From Anaerobacillus isosaccharinicus (GTDB taxonomy: Bacteria; Bacillota; Bacilli; Bacillales; Anaerobacillaceae), in contig NZ_CP063356.1 of NCBI RefSeq assembly GCF_001866075.3, forward strand, positions 1,044,164 to 1,108,163: a DNA stretch of 64,000 nucleotides, written 5' to 3'. The notes below the pieces were generated by a model. That model did not search any database. It saw only the letters and a list, made by a program, of their open reading frames with translations, and had not been told where the DNA came from. Of the stretch, positions 16,277 through 24,288 are shown in pieces (position 1 is the stretch's first letter; each line of letters begins with the position of its first letter). Made by a program: the position numbers and the translations under genes.

Positions 16277-16828
16277 CTAAAACTGTCCTGGTGTAAATCC
16301 GCCTTGTTGTGGTTGACCAGTTGGAAATGGAGTTTGTTGTTGATATGTCTGTTGTTGTGGCGGTTGTTGGTATTGCTGTTGATTACTACCAACGTGCTTT
16401 AAGTAATCTTCATATGGATAAAATGTTTCGACTTGGTTATTAACTCGTTCCTCGCCTTTGGACATATATTTATTTTGGATGATTTTACATCTGCCTTTTG
16501 CACGAACTACTGCATTCCAATTCATTCGTAATTTCTCACCAGGTTTCTTTTGACCAATTCCCATAAAAAAGTTTGATAAGAAACCTTCTGTTTTGGTATG
16601 GAGCATCAGGTTATGAAAAATAGTAATGTCCCCATGTTGTGGGCTATGAATAGTCAGCTCCAATTTTGCTTGATTACAAGGAGGCATCTTTTCACTACCT
16701 GGAAACCTTCCACGATCAAATTTTGCTACTGTGAAGTTATAATCCCCAGGTGGTAACAAGACAAAATTTCCACCCTCTTTTTCTATCTCATCTTCCCAAC
16801 CTAATTCGCGTTCTACTTCTTGACTCAT
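16277..16828 (-). CDS. DUF669-type phage single-strand-DNA-binding-like protein
   Basis: 183 residues. The first 140 are the DUF669 domain (LLPPGDYNFTVAKFDRGRF, FFMGIGQKKPGEK, FYPYEDYLKH). A Gln/Pro-rich flexible tail follows and ends GGFTPGQF, like the tail layout of SSB proteins. Such proteins pair with Sak4-type ATPases and helicases in phage recombination modules. Start ATG 16828 with AGGAGGAAT upstream. SSB activity is inference. Confidence 0.85.
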   Translation of the reverse strand: MSQEVERELGWEDEIEKEGGNFVLLPPGDYNFTVAKFDRGRFPGSEKMPPCNQAKLELTIHSPQHGDITIFHNLMLHTKTEGFLSNFFMGIGQKKPGEKLRMNWNAVVRAKGRCKIIQNKYMSKGEERVNNQVETFYPYEDYLKHVGSNQQQYQQPPQQQTYQQQTPFPTGQPQQGGFTPGQF

Positions 16829-16856
16829 ATAAATTCCTCCTATTATGTTCTATTTA

Positions 16857-17936
16857 TTAGAATGGTAGAGTTTTTCTAAAGTTTTCTACCATACCATAAA
16901 CTTGCGGCCATGCTGCTACTAACACACCTTCAATAAAGCCTGGGTCATAATTAACGATTGGAGTACCCATCGGATAATAACCCTTGTCATTAACAACTAC
17001 TTGAATTTCTTCTTCAGACACGCTATATTGCTGCATTAAATCCCTTAATGACTTAGGTATAGCAGGGTTTAAATTTGACTCAGCGCCTTGCGTATTACCT
17101 ACATTGTTACTAGGTGGAGCTGCCTCTTGTTGCACTGGCGGCTGATTGATCGGCTCCTGGACTGGCGGTGGTGGCGGCGCTGACTGAGTTTGAGTTGGTA
17201 CAGATGCTGAGCTATTAAAAATATGAGCGATACTGGCATAATCTAAAGGCAATTCATCTGGTAGCCCATGACGATTTTTTGCATCCCAAGCAGGATGATG
17301 TGTCGTGTAAATCGTACGGACTCCACCTTGCCCCTTATTCTTTTTGCCTTTGTCATCAGTCGCAACACTATAAGTCTTGTAATTAATGAATAGGACCATA
17401 TCTGCCCACTCTTTGACAAGTGGTGCTGTTTGAGAGCTTGTCTTTTTACCTAGCTTTAACTGATAGCGGTCATAGGCTCCCATTTCGTCAGGTTGCTCGA
17501 ACTTAACTATTTGGGAGTGGGCAGAAAGAACAACGTTAACACCAGCATCGATAACATCACTTAATTTATTCAGAAAACGTCCAAACTCTTCTTTGGTATA
17601 AACATAGCCATTTCCATATCCAAAGTCCTCGATGCCTTTCTTGTTATGCTGCGAGCAAACTGACTCGATACACAGCATTTCTGCCCAATCAATGGTGTCA
17701 ATTACTAAAGTTTTAAAGCGACCAGCTTGTTGTTTCACCCAATCTACTTGCTGGTTTAACATAGTCCAACTACTAGGTTTAGGGAGTCGGTCAACATTCA
17801 ATTCAGTCGTAGAGCCCTCTGTATCTATGAAAATAGGCTTCGGAAATTGTGCTGCTAATGATGACTTTCCAATTCCCTCCGGGCCATACAAAACGCATTT
17901 TTTAGCTTTTTCAATCTTTCCTGAAATGATTTCCAT
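16857..17936 (-). CDS. Sak4-like RecA-fold ATPase (phage recombinase)
   Basis: 359 residues. N-terminal ATP-binding domain with Walker A LYGPEGIGKSSLA near residue 17 and Walker B TLVIDTIDW near residue 80; the core ends near residue 230. A long Pro/Gln linker (residues about 240-285) leads to a C-terminal segment (LRDLMQQYSVSEEEIQVVV) resembling modules on phage ATP-binding and SSB-like proteins. Sak4 proteins promote single-strand annealing. Follows AGGGAGGTAAT. The native upstream leader is interrupted by the IS110 element. Confidence 0.85.
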   Translation of the reverse strand: MEIISGKIEKAKKCVLYGPEGIGKSSLAAQFPKPIFIDTEGSTTELNVDRLPKPSSWTMLNQQVDWVKQQAGRFKTLVIDTIDWAEMLCIESVCSQHNKKGIEDFGYGNGYVYTKEEFGRFLNKLSDVIDAGVNVVLSAHSQIVKFEQPDEMGAYDRYQLKLGKKTSSQTAPLVKEWADMVLFINYKTYSVATDDKGKKNKGQGGVRTIYTTHHPAWDAKNRHGLPDELPLDYASIAHIFNSSASVPTQTQSAPPPPPVQEPINQPPVQQEAAPPSNNVGNTQGAESNLNPAIPKSLRDLMQQYSVSEEEIQVVVNDKGYYPMGTPIVNYDPGFIEGVLVAAWPQVYGMVENFRKTLPF

Positions 17937-18039
17937 TTAGATTACCTCCCTCTATAAATATTGATATATCAACGGTTTGAGCCGTCGTTGAAGTGCCAAA
18001 AAAATATTTTTCGACACGACCACTAACATTATTTTTATA

Positions 18040-18320
18040 ATATGTGAAACTATACCAATTGGTGGGTGCGCTACGCGGTCACTACTGGATTTTAATGGTA
18101 AGTAGTGCTAAGAATTATATGATGCACAATGGATCTCTGCGTAGCTTATGATGACGTACCCTCCCATGTCTCTGGGCATCTATGTGCCTACATTCCTTCG
18201 TTCGGTCTAGTCATAAGGCAGAGGCTAGCGAAGCTCCTTTAGGGACTCTAGGTCGAATGGTGAAAATAGTGCCAGCTTCTCCGTGTCATCCTGTTATCTA
18301 GGTCTATTAAAAGGGTGTAG
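18040..18320 (-). ncRNA. Candidate bridge RNA region of the IS110-family element
   Basis: Non-coding DNA directly downstream of the transposase, with local stems on the minus strand (for example the arms around GATGCCC...GGG at 18150-18185 and GGAGC...GCCTC at 18215-18245). IS1111-group elements encode the guide (bridge) RNA in this 3' arm. RNA boundaries and loops are not determined here. Confidence 0.45.
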
Positions 18321-18324
18321 GGTT

Positions 18325-19602
18325 TTATACAGCCTCTACGAGACTAGGGATATCCCTCATCATTCGCTGTGCATCGAATGCTTTGTGCTTTGTACTAATT
18401 CCATGTAAAACTTTTAGTAGTTTTCCGCAAAGGACCACAATTGACTGCTTCTTACGTAACGGATTGATCGAGCGATTCGTGTAATATTCATGTAGTTTAC
18501 GAAATGCTTCATTGTGACGGAGCATCGGCATCATGACACGAAATAGGAGTGCTCGTAACTTCCTTCTTCCTCGTTTAGAAATACGTTTTTGGCCTTTGTG
18601 CTGCCCCGATGAATTTTCACGTAATGTAAGTCCCGCTAGTTTGATAAGTTGGCGTGGATCTTCATAGTGTGAAAAGCTACCGATTTCAGCTAGAAGGTCA
18701 ACGATTGTCGAGTCTCCAAGACCCGGAACCGTCTTGAGCGATTCGTATTCTACAGAAGTTTGTACGAGTTCTACTAATTGTTGTGTGATGTCATCGATTT
18801 TTTTTTCTAATTGGTGATAACGTTGAACGAGTGTGGTGATTTCATAACGGGCCATCTGACGTCCTTCAGTTATTCCAATTGAATTTGCAGCGACTTCAAT
18901 TAGGCGCATAGCTTTCGGTTTCTGAGGAGATTTTATCCCATCAACCTCTCGATAAAGAGTCATTACCTCTTCAAGTTGTCTCTCATGAAGATCACTTGGA
19001 AATGGTGTACATTCCAGTACTGCTAACGCCATTTTCCCAAACGAGGGAAACACTTGTGTAAACTCAGGAAAATAACGATCTAACCAGCGAATCATCATAT
19101 TTTTGACAGCACCCAACTCCTCTGTCAATTTACTTCTAAAAGTCGAACCTGCACGAAGCTCAGCTTCCATATCTTTTAATATTCTTGGGTAGCTGAAACG
19201 GCCATCTTTGACCAAGCGGGCAATCACTAACGCATCTTTACGATCATGCTTTGTTGGAAGGTTGTCATCCAACTCTTTTGATCGTTTCACATGCATCGGA
19301 TTGGTCATGACAAGAGAAATACCAAGATCCTCTAGAAAGTAGGCTAGATTAAGCCAATAATGCCCTGTAGGCTCAATACCGACGATGACTTCCGATTTAT
19401 CATGTTCTCTTAGTGCCGCTAAAATTTTCTGATAAAATTGTTCAAAGCCATCATGTGATTGAGAAACAGGAAATGATTTTTGGAGCACGCGTCCACGATC
19501 ATCGGTAAAACAAGCGAAATGAGTTCGTTTCGCAATGTCCATTCCAACAACGAGTGTCTTTTCAGTGACTTGATTTATTTTTTCGTTTTGTTTAAAATTC
19601 AT
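18325..19602 (-). CDS. IS110-family transposase (DEDD, serine-dependent)
   Basis: 425 residues. N-terminal RuvC-like DEDD nuclease: Asp in VVGMDIAK (residue 22), Glu in GIEPTGHYW (77) and two Asp in TKHDRKDALV (120, 123). C-terminal Transposase_20 domain with KTVPGLGDSTIVDLLAEIG and the Ser-containing ENSSGQHKGQKRISKRGRR. It recombines the element with target DNA under guidance of its bridge RNA. ATG at 19602 is preceded by AAGGAGG. The gene appears intact. Confidence 0.95.
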   Translation of the reverse strand: MNFKQNEKINQVTEKTLVVGMDIAKRTHFACFTDDRGRVLQKSFPVSQSHDGFEQFYQKILAALREHDKSEVIVGIEPTGHYWLNLAYFLEDLGISLVMTNPMHVKRSKELDDNLPTKHDRKDALVIARLVKDGRFSYPRILKDMEAELRAGSTFRSKLTEELGAVKNMMIRWLDRYFPEFTQVFPSFGKMALAVLECTPFPSDLHERQLEEVMTLYREVDGIKSPQKPKAMRLIEVAANSIGITEGRQMARYEITTLVQRYHQLEKKIDDITQQLVELVQTSVEYESLKTVPGLGDSTIVDLLAEIGSFSHYEDPRQLIKLAGLTLRENSSGQHKGQKRISKRGRRKLRALLFRVMMPMLRHNEAFRKLHEYYTNRSINPLRKKQSIVVLCGKLLKVLHGISTKHKAFDAQRMMRDIPSLVEAV

Positions 19603-19710
19603 TATGGAGTCCTCCTTGGTTAACTAAGTTAGGGGTCATCTCGGCAGACGATTTGACACCCCGTATCATACCAAGAAGGCTCTTTTTTGTTCAAGTCCCC
19701 GAAAATACTT

Positions 19711-20235
19711 CTAACAGGAATGCTCCTTATTTTTTCTTCTATTATTCGCTTGAGTTTTTGCGTCAACCCAACGACAATTATTTGGAGAATAAGGAGCATT
19801 CACATCTATTCTGTCTAAAGTACATTTCATATATGATGCATCCTTGTCATATCCGTTTTCTAATGCCCATTTTTGAAATGCGGAATAATTGTCCTTCCAT
19901 TCATCGCAAACAGTTATACCTCTTCCACCGTAGGTTTGAAAGTCTTTGCGATTAGTGTCGTAACACCGTTGTTTCATTCCATGCCACACACCGTACAATC
20001 GACTATCCGCATCTCCATGAATTTTATTTTGTTTGTTCCTTTTAGATAATTGTTCCGAATGAATACAACCACATGAACTGGTGTTACCTGAACGCAAACT
20101 ACGAGAGGTAACTTCGGATGTATTTCTACAATCGCATTTACAAAACCAAAGGGCAGCTCCACTCTTCGTTCCTACCCGTTTAAGCACAGTCAATCTTCCG
20201 AACCGTTGACCTGTTAAATTAATGAACGCGCCCAT
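19711..20235 (-). CDS. HNH-type free-standing endonuclease (twin of 12852)
   Basis: 174 residues. [15 protein letters not shown], paired Cys motifs (CKCDCR, SCGC), [26 protein letters not shown] and [18 protein letters not shown] follow the same order as in the protein at 12852, but it lacks that protein's C-terminal helix-turn-helix and ends in a basic tail ([13 protein letters not shown]). It starts 3 nt after the SbcC-like gene and ends next to the IS110 element. Likely a homing endonuclease. Confidence 0.8.
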   Translation of the reverse strand: MGAFINLTGQRFGRLTVLKRVGTKSGAALWFCKCDCRNTSEVTSRSLRSGNTSSCGCIHSEQLSKRNKQNKIHGDADSRLYGVWHGMKQRCYDTNRKDFQTYGGRGITVCDEWKDNYSAFQKWALENGYDKDASYMKCTLDRIDVNAPYSPNNCRWVDAKTQANNRRKNKEHSC

Positions 20236-20238
20236 AAT

Positions 20239-21543
20239 TTAAAATTCACCAGGTTTCCATGCTTTAGGTGCTTGTTCTACCGCCACCGGTTTAACAATCT
20301 GTTCTTGTCCTACAACATAACCATCCTCAATTATGATAGAACACTCTTCACCTGTACTAACTCGTGTTGCGATTGCTTGTAAGCCTTCTTGTTCTAACCA
20401 TTTGCCAAACTCATTTAATGTTTCCAAGTCCATTTGCTCGAGCTTGTCCAACAGGATAAAACCACAATTTGGCTTTAATTTTCGAACGATAGCAGTAGAA
20501 ACCTTAAGTTGTTCAGAACCACTCATGTTATCCCACTTTTGCCCTTTATAAACGAGTTCTCCACCATCCACGCTTAGTTGATCTAAAGGAAGATCTGCAT
20601 TAGTTAAAAGTTCATCTTTTTGTATACGTATTTTTTCGATTTTAGAAGTTAGCTCGTCGTATTGAGCCCTATAATCATTAGCGTCCGTTTCCGCTTTGTC
20701 TTTATCCAAATTTGCTCGGACCTTGCGGTTAATATCATCAATCTGTTGGATATTTGCTTCTAATTCTTCGGTTGTCTCGTCAATTAAATCAACTGCATCC
20801 TTTCGTGCAATTGCTAAATCTTCACCCGTTTTCATATAAACTTCCTTCAATTGGGCTAAATGTGCTTCTAACCTTTGAATTTCTTGACCTTGACTAGTAT
20901 GAAGAGCCTCAATCTGCGAAAGGTTTTGACGCTTACGTTGGTTCTCTCCATTCCGTGCTAGAATTTCCTGCTGCTGTTTAATTAAGTCAGAAGCAGAAAT
21001 GGGTTCTTTTGGGGCATCCGTATAATAAGGTTGTTCTTTTGCGAACTTTGACTTTTGGTCAGCGATTTGTCCGATTGCTCTACGACTGTTATAAAGTTCA
21101 GTTTCTTTTTGTTCTAATTCAAAAAGCTTATCTCCAACACCGATTATTTGAAGTAATGTATTAGCCTTTTCTCTATTAGTAGATGCCATGAATTTAGGCA
21201 AATCGATAGCAAGCTCGTTAACAAAACTATCAAGTAATAGTTGGCCGCCTTTTTGTCCATTAGGATCAATTACTTTTAAATCTGAGTTCTTCCCCTTACG
21301 TTCTACAACTAGACCATTAGAAAGGACAATATGAAGGTGAGGAGGAATAACAGAACCCTCACGTTGCGCCTGGGAAGGTCGATATTTATTACCACCTAAC
21401 CCCCAAGCAATTGCATCCAATACACTTGTTTTACCTTGGCTATTTTTCCCTCCGACGATAGTAAGACCATTTGCGGACGGTTCGATCTTAACTGCTTTAA
21501 CACGTTTTATATTTTCGATTTCAAGCTTGTTGATTTTAATCAT
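20239..21543 (-). CDS. RecF/SbcC-like phage ATPase
   Basis: About 434 residues. Walker A in GGKNSQGKTSVLDAIAWGLGG (near residue 32), a central coiled coil of about 150 residues (LSQIEALHTSQGQEIQRLEAH onward), then a signature-like MSGSEQLKVSTAIV and Walker B CGFILLDKLEQMD. This is the SMC/Rad50-type head-coil-head layout, shortened. It probably works with a nuclease in phage DNA processing, but no SbcD-like partner is seen in the window. Of two adjacent ATG codons, 21543 has the better spacing to AGGAGG. Confidence 0.85.
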   Translation of the reverse strand: MIKINKLEIENIKRVKAVKIEPSANGLTIVGGKNSQGKTSVLDAIAWGLGGNKYRPSQAQREGSVIPPHLHIVLSNGLVVERKGKNSDLKVIDPNGQKGGQLLLDSFVNELAIDLPKFMASTNREKANTLLQIIGVGDKLFELEQKETELYNSRRAIGQIADQKSKFAKEQPYYTDAPKEPISASDLIKQQQEILARNGENQRKRQNLSQIEALHTSQGQEIQRLEAHLAQLKEVYMKTGEDLAIARKDAVDLIDETTEELEANIQQIDDINRKVRANLDKDKAETDANDYRAQYDELTSKIEKIRIQKDELLTNADLPLDQLSVDGGELVYKGQKWDNMSGSEQLKVSTAIVRKLKPNCGFILLDKLEQMDLETLNEFGKWLEQEGLQAIATRVSTGEECSIIIEDGYVVGQEQIVKPVAVEQAPKAWKPGEF

Positions 21544-21623
21544 CATCTTCCTCCTAAAATCAAATTCATGGTATAATGCATTTGAATATGTTTGTTTTAG
21601 TCACCTCGGCAAAGGTGGCTTTT

Positions 21624-21899
21624 TTAGTTGTTCCAGTAAACTCGTAACCTTACAATTCCTAATAAATTCGTTCGTTCAACTCCGAAGCCTTTGTTTGAAA
21701 TACACTCAATTAAATCGTCGATGAGACCGCTTTTTACCAGTTGACTATTTGAAAAAATCTCAATTCTAGTTTCATAGAGTCCTTTGTTAGCTGCTTCTTT
21801 TATGCTCTTTTTAACTTCGCTATTCACTTCTCCGAATTGCATCTTTGCCAATTCCCGTGCATTTTCACTAGCTATTTCTCTAGCTTTATCTGCGTTCAT
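21624..21899 (-). CDS. Small phage protein, unknown function
   Basis: 91 residues: a helical charged N-terminal half (MNADKAREIASENARELAK) and a beta/alpha C-terminal half (LIDDLIECISNKGFGVERTN). ATG at 21899 follows GAAAGGGGGTGAAC. First gene of the recombination operon after the 22-kb promoter region. No family recognised. Confidence 0.65.
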   Translation of the reverse strand: MNADKAREIASENARELAKMQFGEVNSEVKKSIKEAANKGLYETRIEIFSNSQLVKSGLIDDLIECISNKGFGVERTNLLGIVRLRVYWNN

Positions 21900-22035
21900 T
21901 CTAGTTCACCCCCTTTCAAGTTTGTTAGACATCATTCTCGAAATGTGCACCTTCAAAAGACAGATTAACAGCGCACTATTAATAATAATCCAGTCACAAA
22001 ATATACACATTTACCTTTTCTCTTAGTTGCTAATT

Positions 22036-22055
22036 TATAGGATAATAATCCTATA
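22036..22055. promoter_or_regulatory. Perfect 20-bp palindrome upstream of the Spo0E-like gene
   Basis: TATAGGAT-AATA-ATCCTATA, an exact inverted repeat with 8-bp arms, 24 bp before the ATG of the Spo0E-like gene. Its position in the short leader fits an operator for a phage or host regulator. It is not an obvious hairpin terminator, as there is no T-run. Confidence 0.5.
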
Positions 22056-22078
22056 TTCTCTAATTAAGGAGCATCAGT

Positions 22079-22255
22079 ATGCCTAGTAATCTAACAAATC
22101 AAATTGAGCATAAGAGAAAAGAAATGTCAGAAATCATAGAAAAACATGGTTTATCGTCCACTAAAGCTATTCGTTGTAGTCAAGATCTTGATAAACTTTT
22201 AAATAAGTACAATGAATCAAAACTACATTCTTCAAAGAATATGTTTTTATTCTAA
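22079..22255 (+). CDS. Spo0E-like aspartyl-phosphate phosphatase
   Basis: 58 residues. The Spo0E-family signature is present: two short helices with the motif CSQDLDKLLNKY, where family members carry SQELD. Members dephosphorylate Spo0A~P and so hold back sporulation. The ATG has AAGGAG 7 nt upstream, and a good terminator follows. It is the only plus-strand gene in the lytic region, so it is probably expressed in the lysogen and could let the prophage delay host sporulation. Specificity for Spo0A is inference. Confidence 0.85.
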   Translation: MPSNLTNQIEHKRKEMSEIIEKHGLSSTKAIRCSQDLDKLLNKYNESKLHSSKNMFLF

Positions 22256-22263
22256 AAATTTCC

Positions 22264-22298
22264 AAACACTTGCCATTGCGTAAGTGTTTTTCTTTTTT
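22264..22298 (+). terminator. Terminator of the Spo0E-like gene
   Basis: AAACACTT / AAGTGTTT stem with a 10-nt loop, followed by TTCTTTTTT, starting 9 nt after the stop codon. Confidence 0.85.
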
Positions 22299-22337
22299 CA
22301 CTTGTAGATGAAAGCTTTGTTGAACATCATATCTCGA

Positions 22338-22598
22338 CTATGCATCAACAGAACGTTTTTTTATCCCGACAATCGCTTGTGAATACCCAGCTATCTCTAA
22401 TTGACGTTTGGCCTTTCTAAACACATAATCAATGTTCTCCCCTTCTTTTAAGGCGCCGTTTGGTTCTAAATGCTTATTAGGGATCCACACGTTTTGGTTA
22501 GTACCATTAAGAGTGAAACGTTTTGCTAAATATCCTTTATAATTTCGTTTAATAAGTTCTAACCTAATTCCTTTGTAAAACTGGATCAACTTATTCAC
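22338..22598 (-). CDS. Small phage protein, unknown function
   Basis: 86 residues, basic (RNYKGYLAKRF, RKAKRQLEIAGYS). The GTG at 22598 gives the longest frame, though its ribosome site is weak (GTGGTAG). It lies 18 nt downstream of the FbpA-like gene, same strand, so part of the early minus-strand operon. No domain recognised. Confidence 0.6.
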   Translation of the reverse strand: MNKLIQFYKGIRLELIKRNYKGYLAKRFTLNGTNQNVWIPNKHLEPNGALKEGENIDYVFRKAKRQLEIAGYSQAIVGIKKRSVDA

Positions 22599-22616
22599 CT
22601 ACCACTCTGAAACGCA

Positions 22617-22781
22617 TTATTTTTTAATCCCATGTTTATAAATCTCCTGTAACTCAGTTAGTGTTAGAGACTTAATAGGAGTGCCACAAGGGATCTGCGT
22701 GTGCCCCATATTTTCGAAAAGCTCAATTAATTCTTTTCTCTTAGCTTCGACTGCTTGCCTTAAACGATTTGCTTGGCTCAA
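22617..22781 (-). CDS. FbpA-like Fur-regulated basic protein, small
   Basis: 54 residues from TTG at 22781, with AAAGGTGGTGAAG upstream. The pattern LRQAVEAKRKELIELF followed by SLTLTELQEIYKHG matches the short helical FbpA family of Bacillus, in which a basic N-terminal helix precedes a TLSELE-type motif. In Bacillus FbpA acts in iron-sparing regulation; in a phage its role is unknown. No Fur box was checked with certainty. Confidence 0.6.
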   Translation of the reverse strand: MSQANRLRQAVEAKRKELIELFENMGHTQIPCGTPIKSLTLTELQEIYKHGIKK

Positions 22782-22893
22782 AATCTTCACCACCTTTTAT
22801 TGCCCACCACAATCGATAATGGTATGATTGATTTAGAAATTTTTTTTAAGGATTTAAGCCGTGGCAGTAACTGCTCCAACAGTTGCTGCTTTT

Positions 22894-23220
22894 TTATTGT
22901 GCATTGGCTATTAACCTATTTAGTGGATTGTTTTGTTGCTGGAATTCAATTCTTGCTTTCTCAATTCGATCAGCTAGTTTCCTAAGATCAAGAGAGGTTG
23001 TATCTTCCTGGTAAATAAACTGAAGCTTACTGTATGAACGTAAAGCTTGTACTATGTAGATCATTTCCTCGCTATCAAACTGCGTTTCTTTCGCTTTAAC
23101 TTTTTCAAGGATTACTAGAAAACGCTTTTGGTTCATTCCTTTTAGTGCTCTTTTGTAGTGCTCCATTGCTTCAATTACCTGGGATTGTTGCTTCAAATTT
23201 AGTTTGATTGTTTTCTTCAA
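22894..23220 (-). CDS. Phage early protein, helical, unknown function
   Basis: 108 residues, mostly alpha-helical and charged (QQSQVIEAMEHYKRALKGMN, LRKLADRIEKARIEFQQQN). TTG start at 23220 overlaps the stop of the preceding 36-residue gene (TTGA), with AAAAAGGAG upstream. No family recognised. Confidence 0.65.
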   Translation of the reverse strand: MKKTIKLNLKQQSQVIEAMEHYKRALKGMNQKRFLVILEKVKAKETQFDSEEMIYIVQALRSYSKLQFIYQEDTTSLDLRKLADRIEKARIEFQQQNNPLNRLIANAQ

Positions 23221-23327
23221 GTTAATTCTCCTTTTTTAATTAAGTAGTTATATATAATCGAATAATCATATGGTGTTTTTGCTTCACGTAACGCTTGCCA
23301 TAATTGTTTTAACAGTAATTCCGACAA
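23217..23327 (-). CDS. 36-residue phage peptide
   Basis: TTG at 23327 with AAGGAG 8 nt upstream; the product begins MSELLLKQLWQALREAKTPY and ends YLIKKGELT. Its TGA overlaps the TTG start of the next gene, which indicates coupling and supports that this very short frame is real. Confidence 0.55.
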   Translation of the reverse strand: MSELLLKQLWQALREAKTPYDYSIIYNYLIKKGELT

Positions 23328-23444
23328 TGTGTTTCTCCTTGATTTGACATTTTTCTACGGTTTCGTTTTATTTATCTAGATTTCTACTAATTTCAACAGT
23401 GCTTATTCCGCAAATTTCGCCGTAAGGGTAAAAAAGATAGGAGA

Positions 23445-23639
23445 TTATCTCTCCTTGAGAACTGAACTTATTTTATTGTGGTGCGCATCAATCTGTTTGT
23501 GCATTGCTGCCTTGTACTGCATTAATCTTTGCTGACGATATGTGTGTGATCTTGGTTTTTTCTTCGCTGGATGAACAACTCCCAATTGGGCTACTTTTTT
23601 GACGTAATATGATACTCGGTCTGACGCTGTTTTTGTCAT
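23445..23639 (-). CDS. Small basic phage protein
   Basis: 64 residues, Lys/Arg/His-rich (AKKKPRSHTYRQQRLMQYKA, HKQIDAHHNK). Overlaps the stop of the preceding gene by 4 nt (ATGA type). Possibly nucleic-acid binding by composition only. Confidence 0.6.
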   Translation of the reverse strand: MTKTASDRVSYYVKKVAQLGVVHPAKKKPRSHTYRQQRLMQYKAAMHKQIDAHHNKISSVLKER

Positions 23640-24049
23640 TTTAATAACTCCAGATCCGATGCATTAACGTTGTCAACCAAAATAGATATGCCGCCGAATT
23701 TTAATCCTTTGAGGAAAGTGAATAACCTTTCACGCGCATTAAATAATCTATCTTCTTGATGGTCAGTTCCTTTTTCCTCATACAAACCTTTCCAATAACT
23801 TACGCCGTTTGCTAACATGAGAAATTCGCTAGTTATGGATTCAATATGATTTCGTTTCTCCCACTCAAATTCAGGTTCATATTTAAATGAAACATCTATA
23901 TTGGGAGGGTTTACTGGCGTAATATAACAACCTTTTACTTCAATACACTTTAATTTTGCTTTCCATAGAAGTCGGAAACTTTGTTTCTCTTCAGTTGTTA
24001 ATACACAATGCTTTTCTAATGCCTCAATAAGAGTTTCTTTTGTCCACAT
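23636..24049 (-). CDS. Phage early protein, unknown function
   Basis: About 137 residues from ATG 24049 (MWTKETLIEALEKHCVL), placed by the AGGGGGTGCTGG site and by the TAATG junction with the preceding gene. Central part rich in aromatic and acidic residues (FKYEPEFEWEKRNHIE). No domain recognised. Part of the early operon running from the Cro-like gene. Confidence 0.65.
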   Translation of the reverse strand: MWTKETLIEALEKHCVLTTEEKQSFRLLWKAKLKCIEVKGCYITPVNPPNIDVSFKYEPEFEWEKRNHIESITSEFLMLANGVSYWKGLYEEKGTDHQEDRLFNARERLFTFLKGLKFGGISILVDNVNASDLELLK

Positions 24050-24288
24050 TAGTACCAGCACCCCCTAGTGTCATAGTGAAACCAATCGGTATCACCTTTC
24101 CAGAAAACATGAAGACAGTTTTCCTGTTGAACCCACTTAACCTCTTTTAGTTGCTCCGGTAGATATTTCATTCTTGCTTCGTTACCCATCATTTTTAGGT
24201 GAGAGTTATACACTCTTCGAAATAATTGTTTCTGCTCTAGTGTTAACTTTGAAAAGCCTTTAACATGGTTAAAAGTAACTGGTATCAT
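24049..24288 (-). CDS. Phage early protein, unknown function
   Basis: 79 residues starting MIPVTFNHVKGFSKLTLEQK at ATG 24288, behind GAAAGGGGC. The C-terminus is Trp/Tyr-rich (VFWKGDTDWFHYDTRGCWY). It shares a motif theme (TLEQKQLFRRVYNSHLK) with the next protein (TTEEKQSFRLLWKAKLK), so the two may be paralogues. The stop overlaps the next ATG by one base. Confidence 0.65.
   Translation of the reverse strand: MIPVTFNHVKGFSKLTLEQKQLFRRVYNSHLKMMGNEARMKYLPEQLKEVKWVQQENCLHVFWKGDTDWFHYDTRGCWY

Larger units (their letters stand above)
17990..19695 (-). mobile_element. IS110-family element (IS1111-like layout) inside the prophage
   Basis: One transposase gene with about 270-330 bp of non-coding DNA downstream and only about 90 bp upstream. 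No long terminal inverted repeats are seen, as expected for IS110-family elements. The long non-coding arm on the 3' side of the gene is the layout of the IS1111 group. Exact ends are not visible: TTGGTAT occurs near both (about 18,058 and 19,672). It separates the Sak4 and SbcC-like genes. Confidence 0.75.

Noticed and set aside
21598..21626. Terminator of the 91-aa minus-strand phage gene
   Set aside because: The hairpin is there, but its T-run faces plus-strand transcription; on the minus strand it is followed by TAAAAC, so it is not a normal terminator for that gene.
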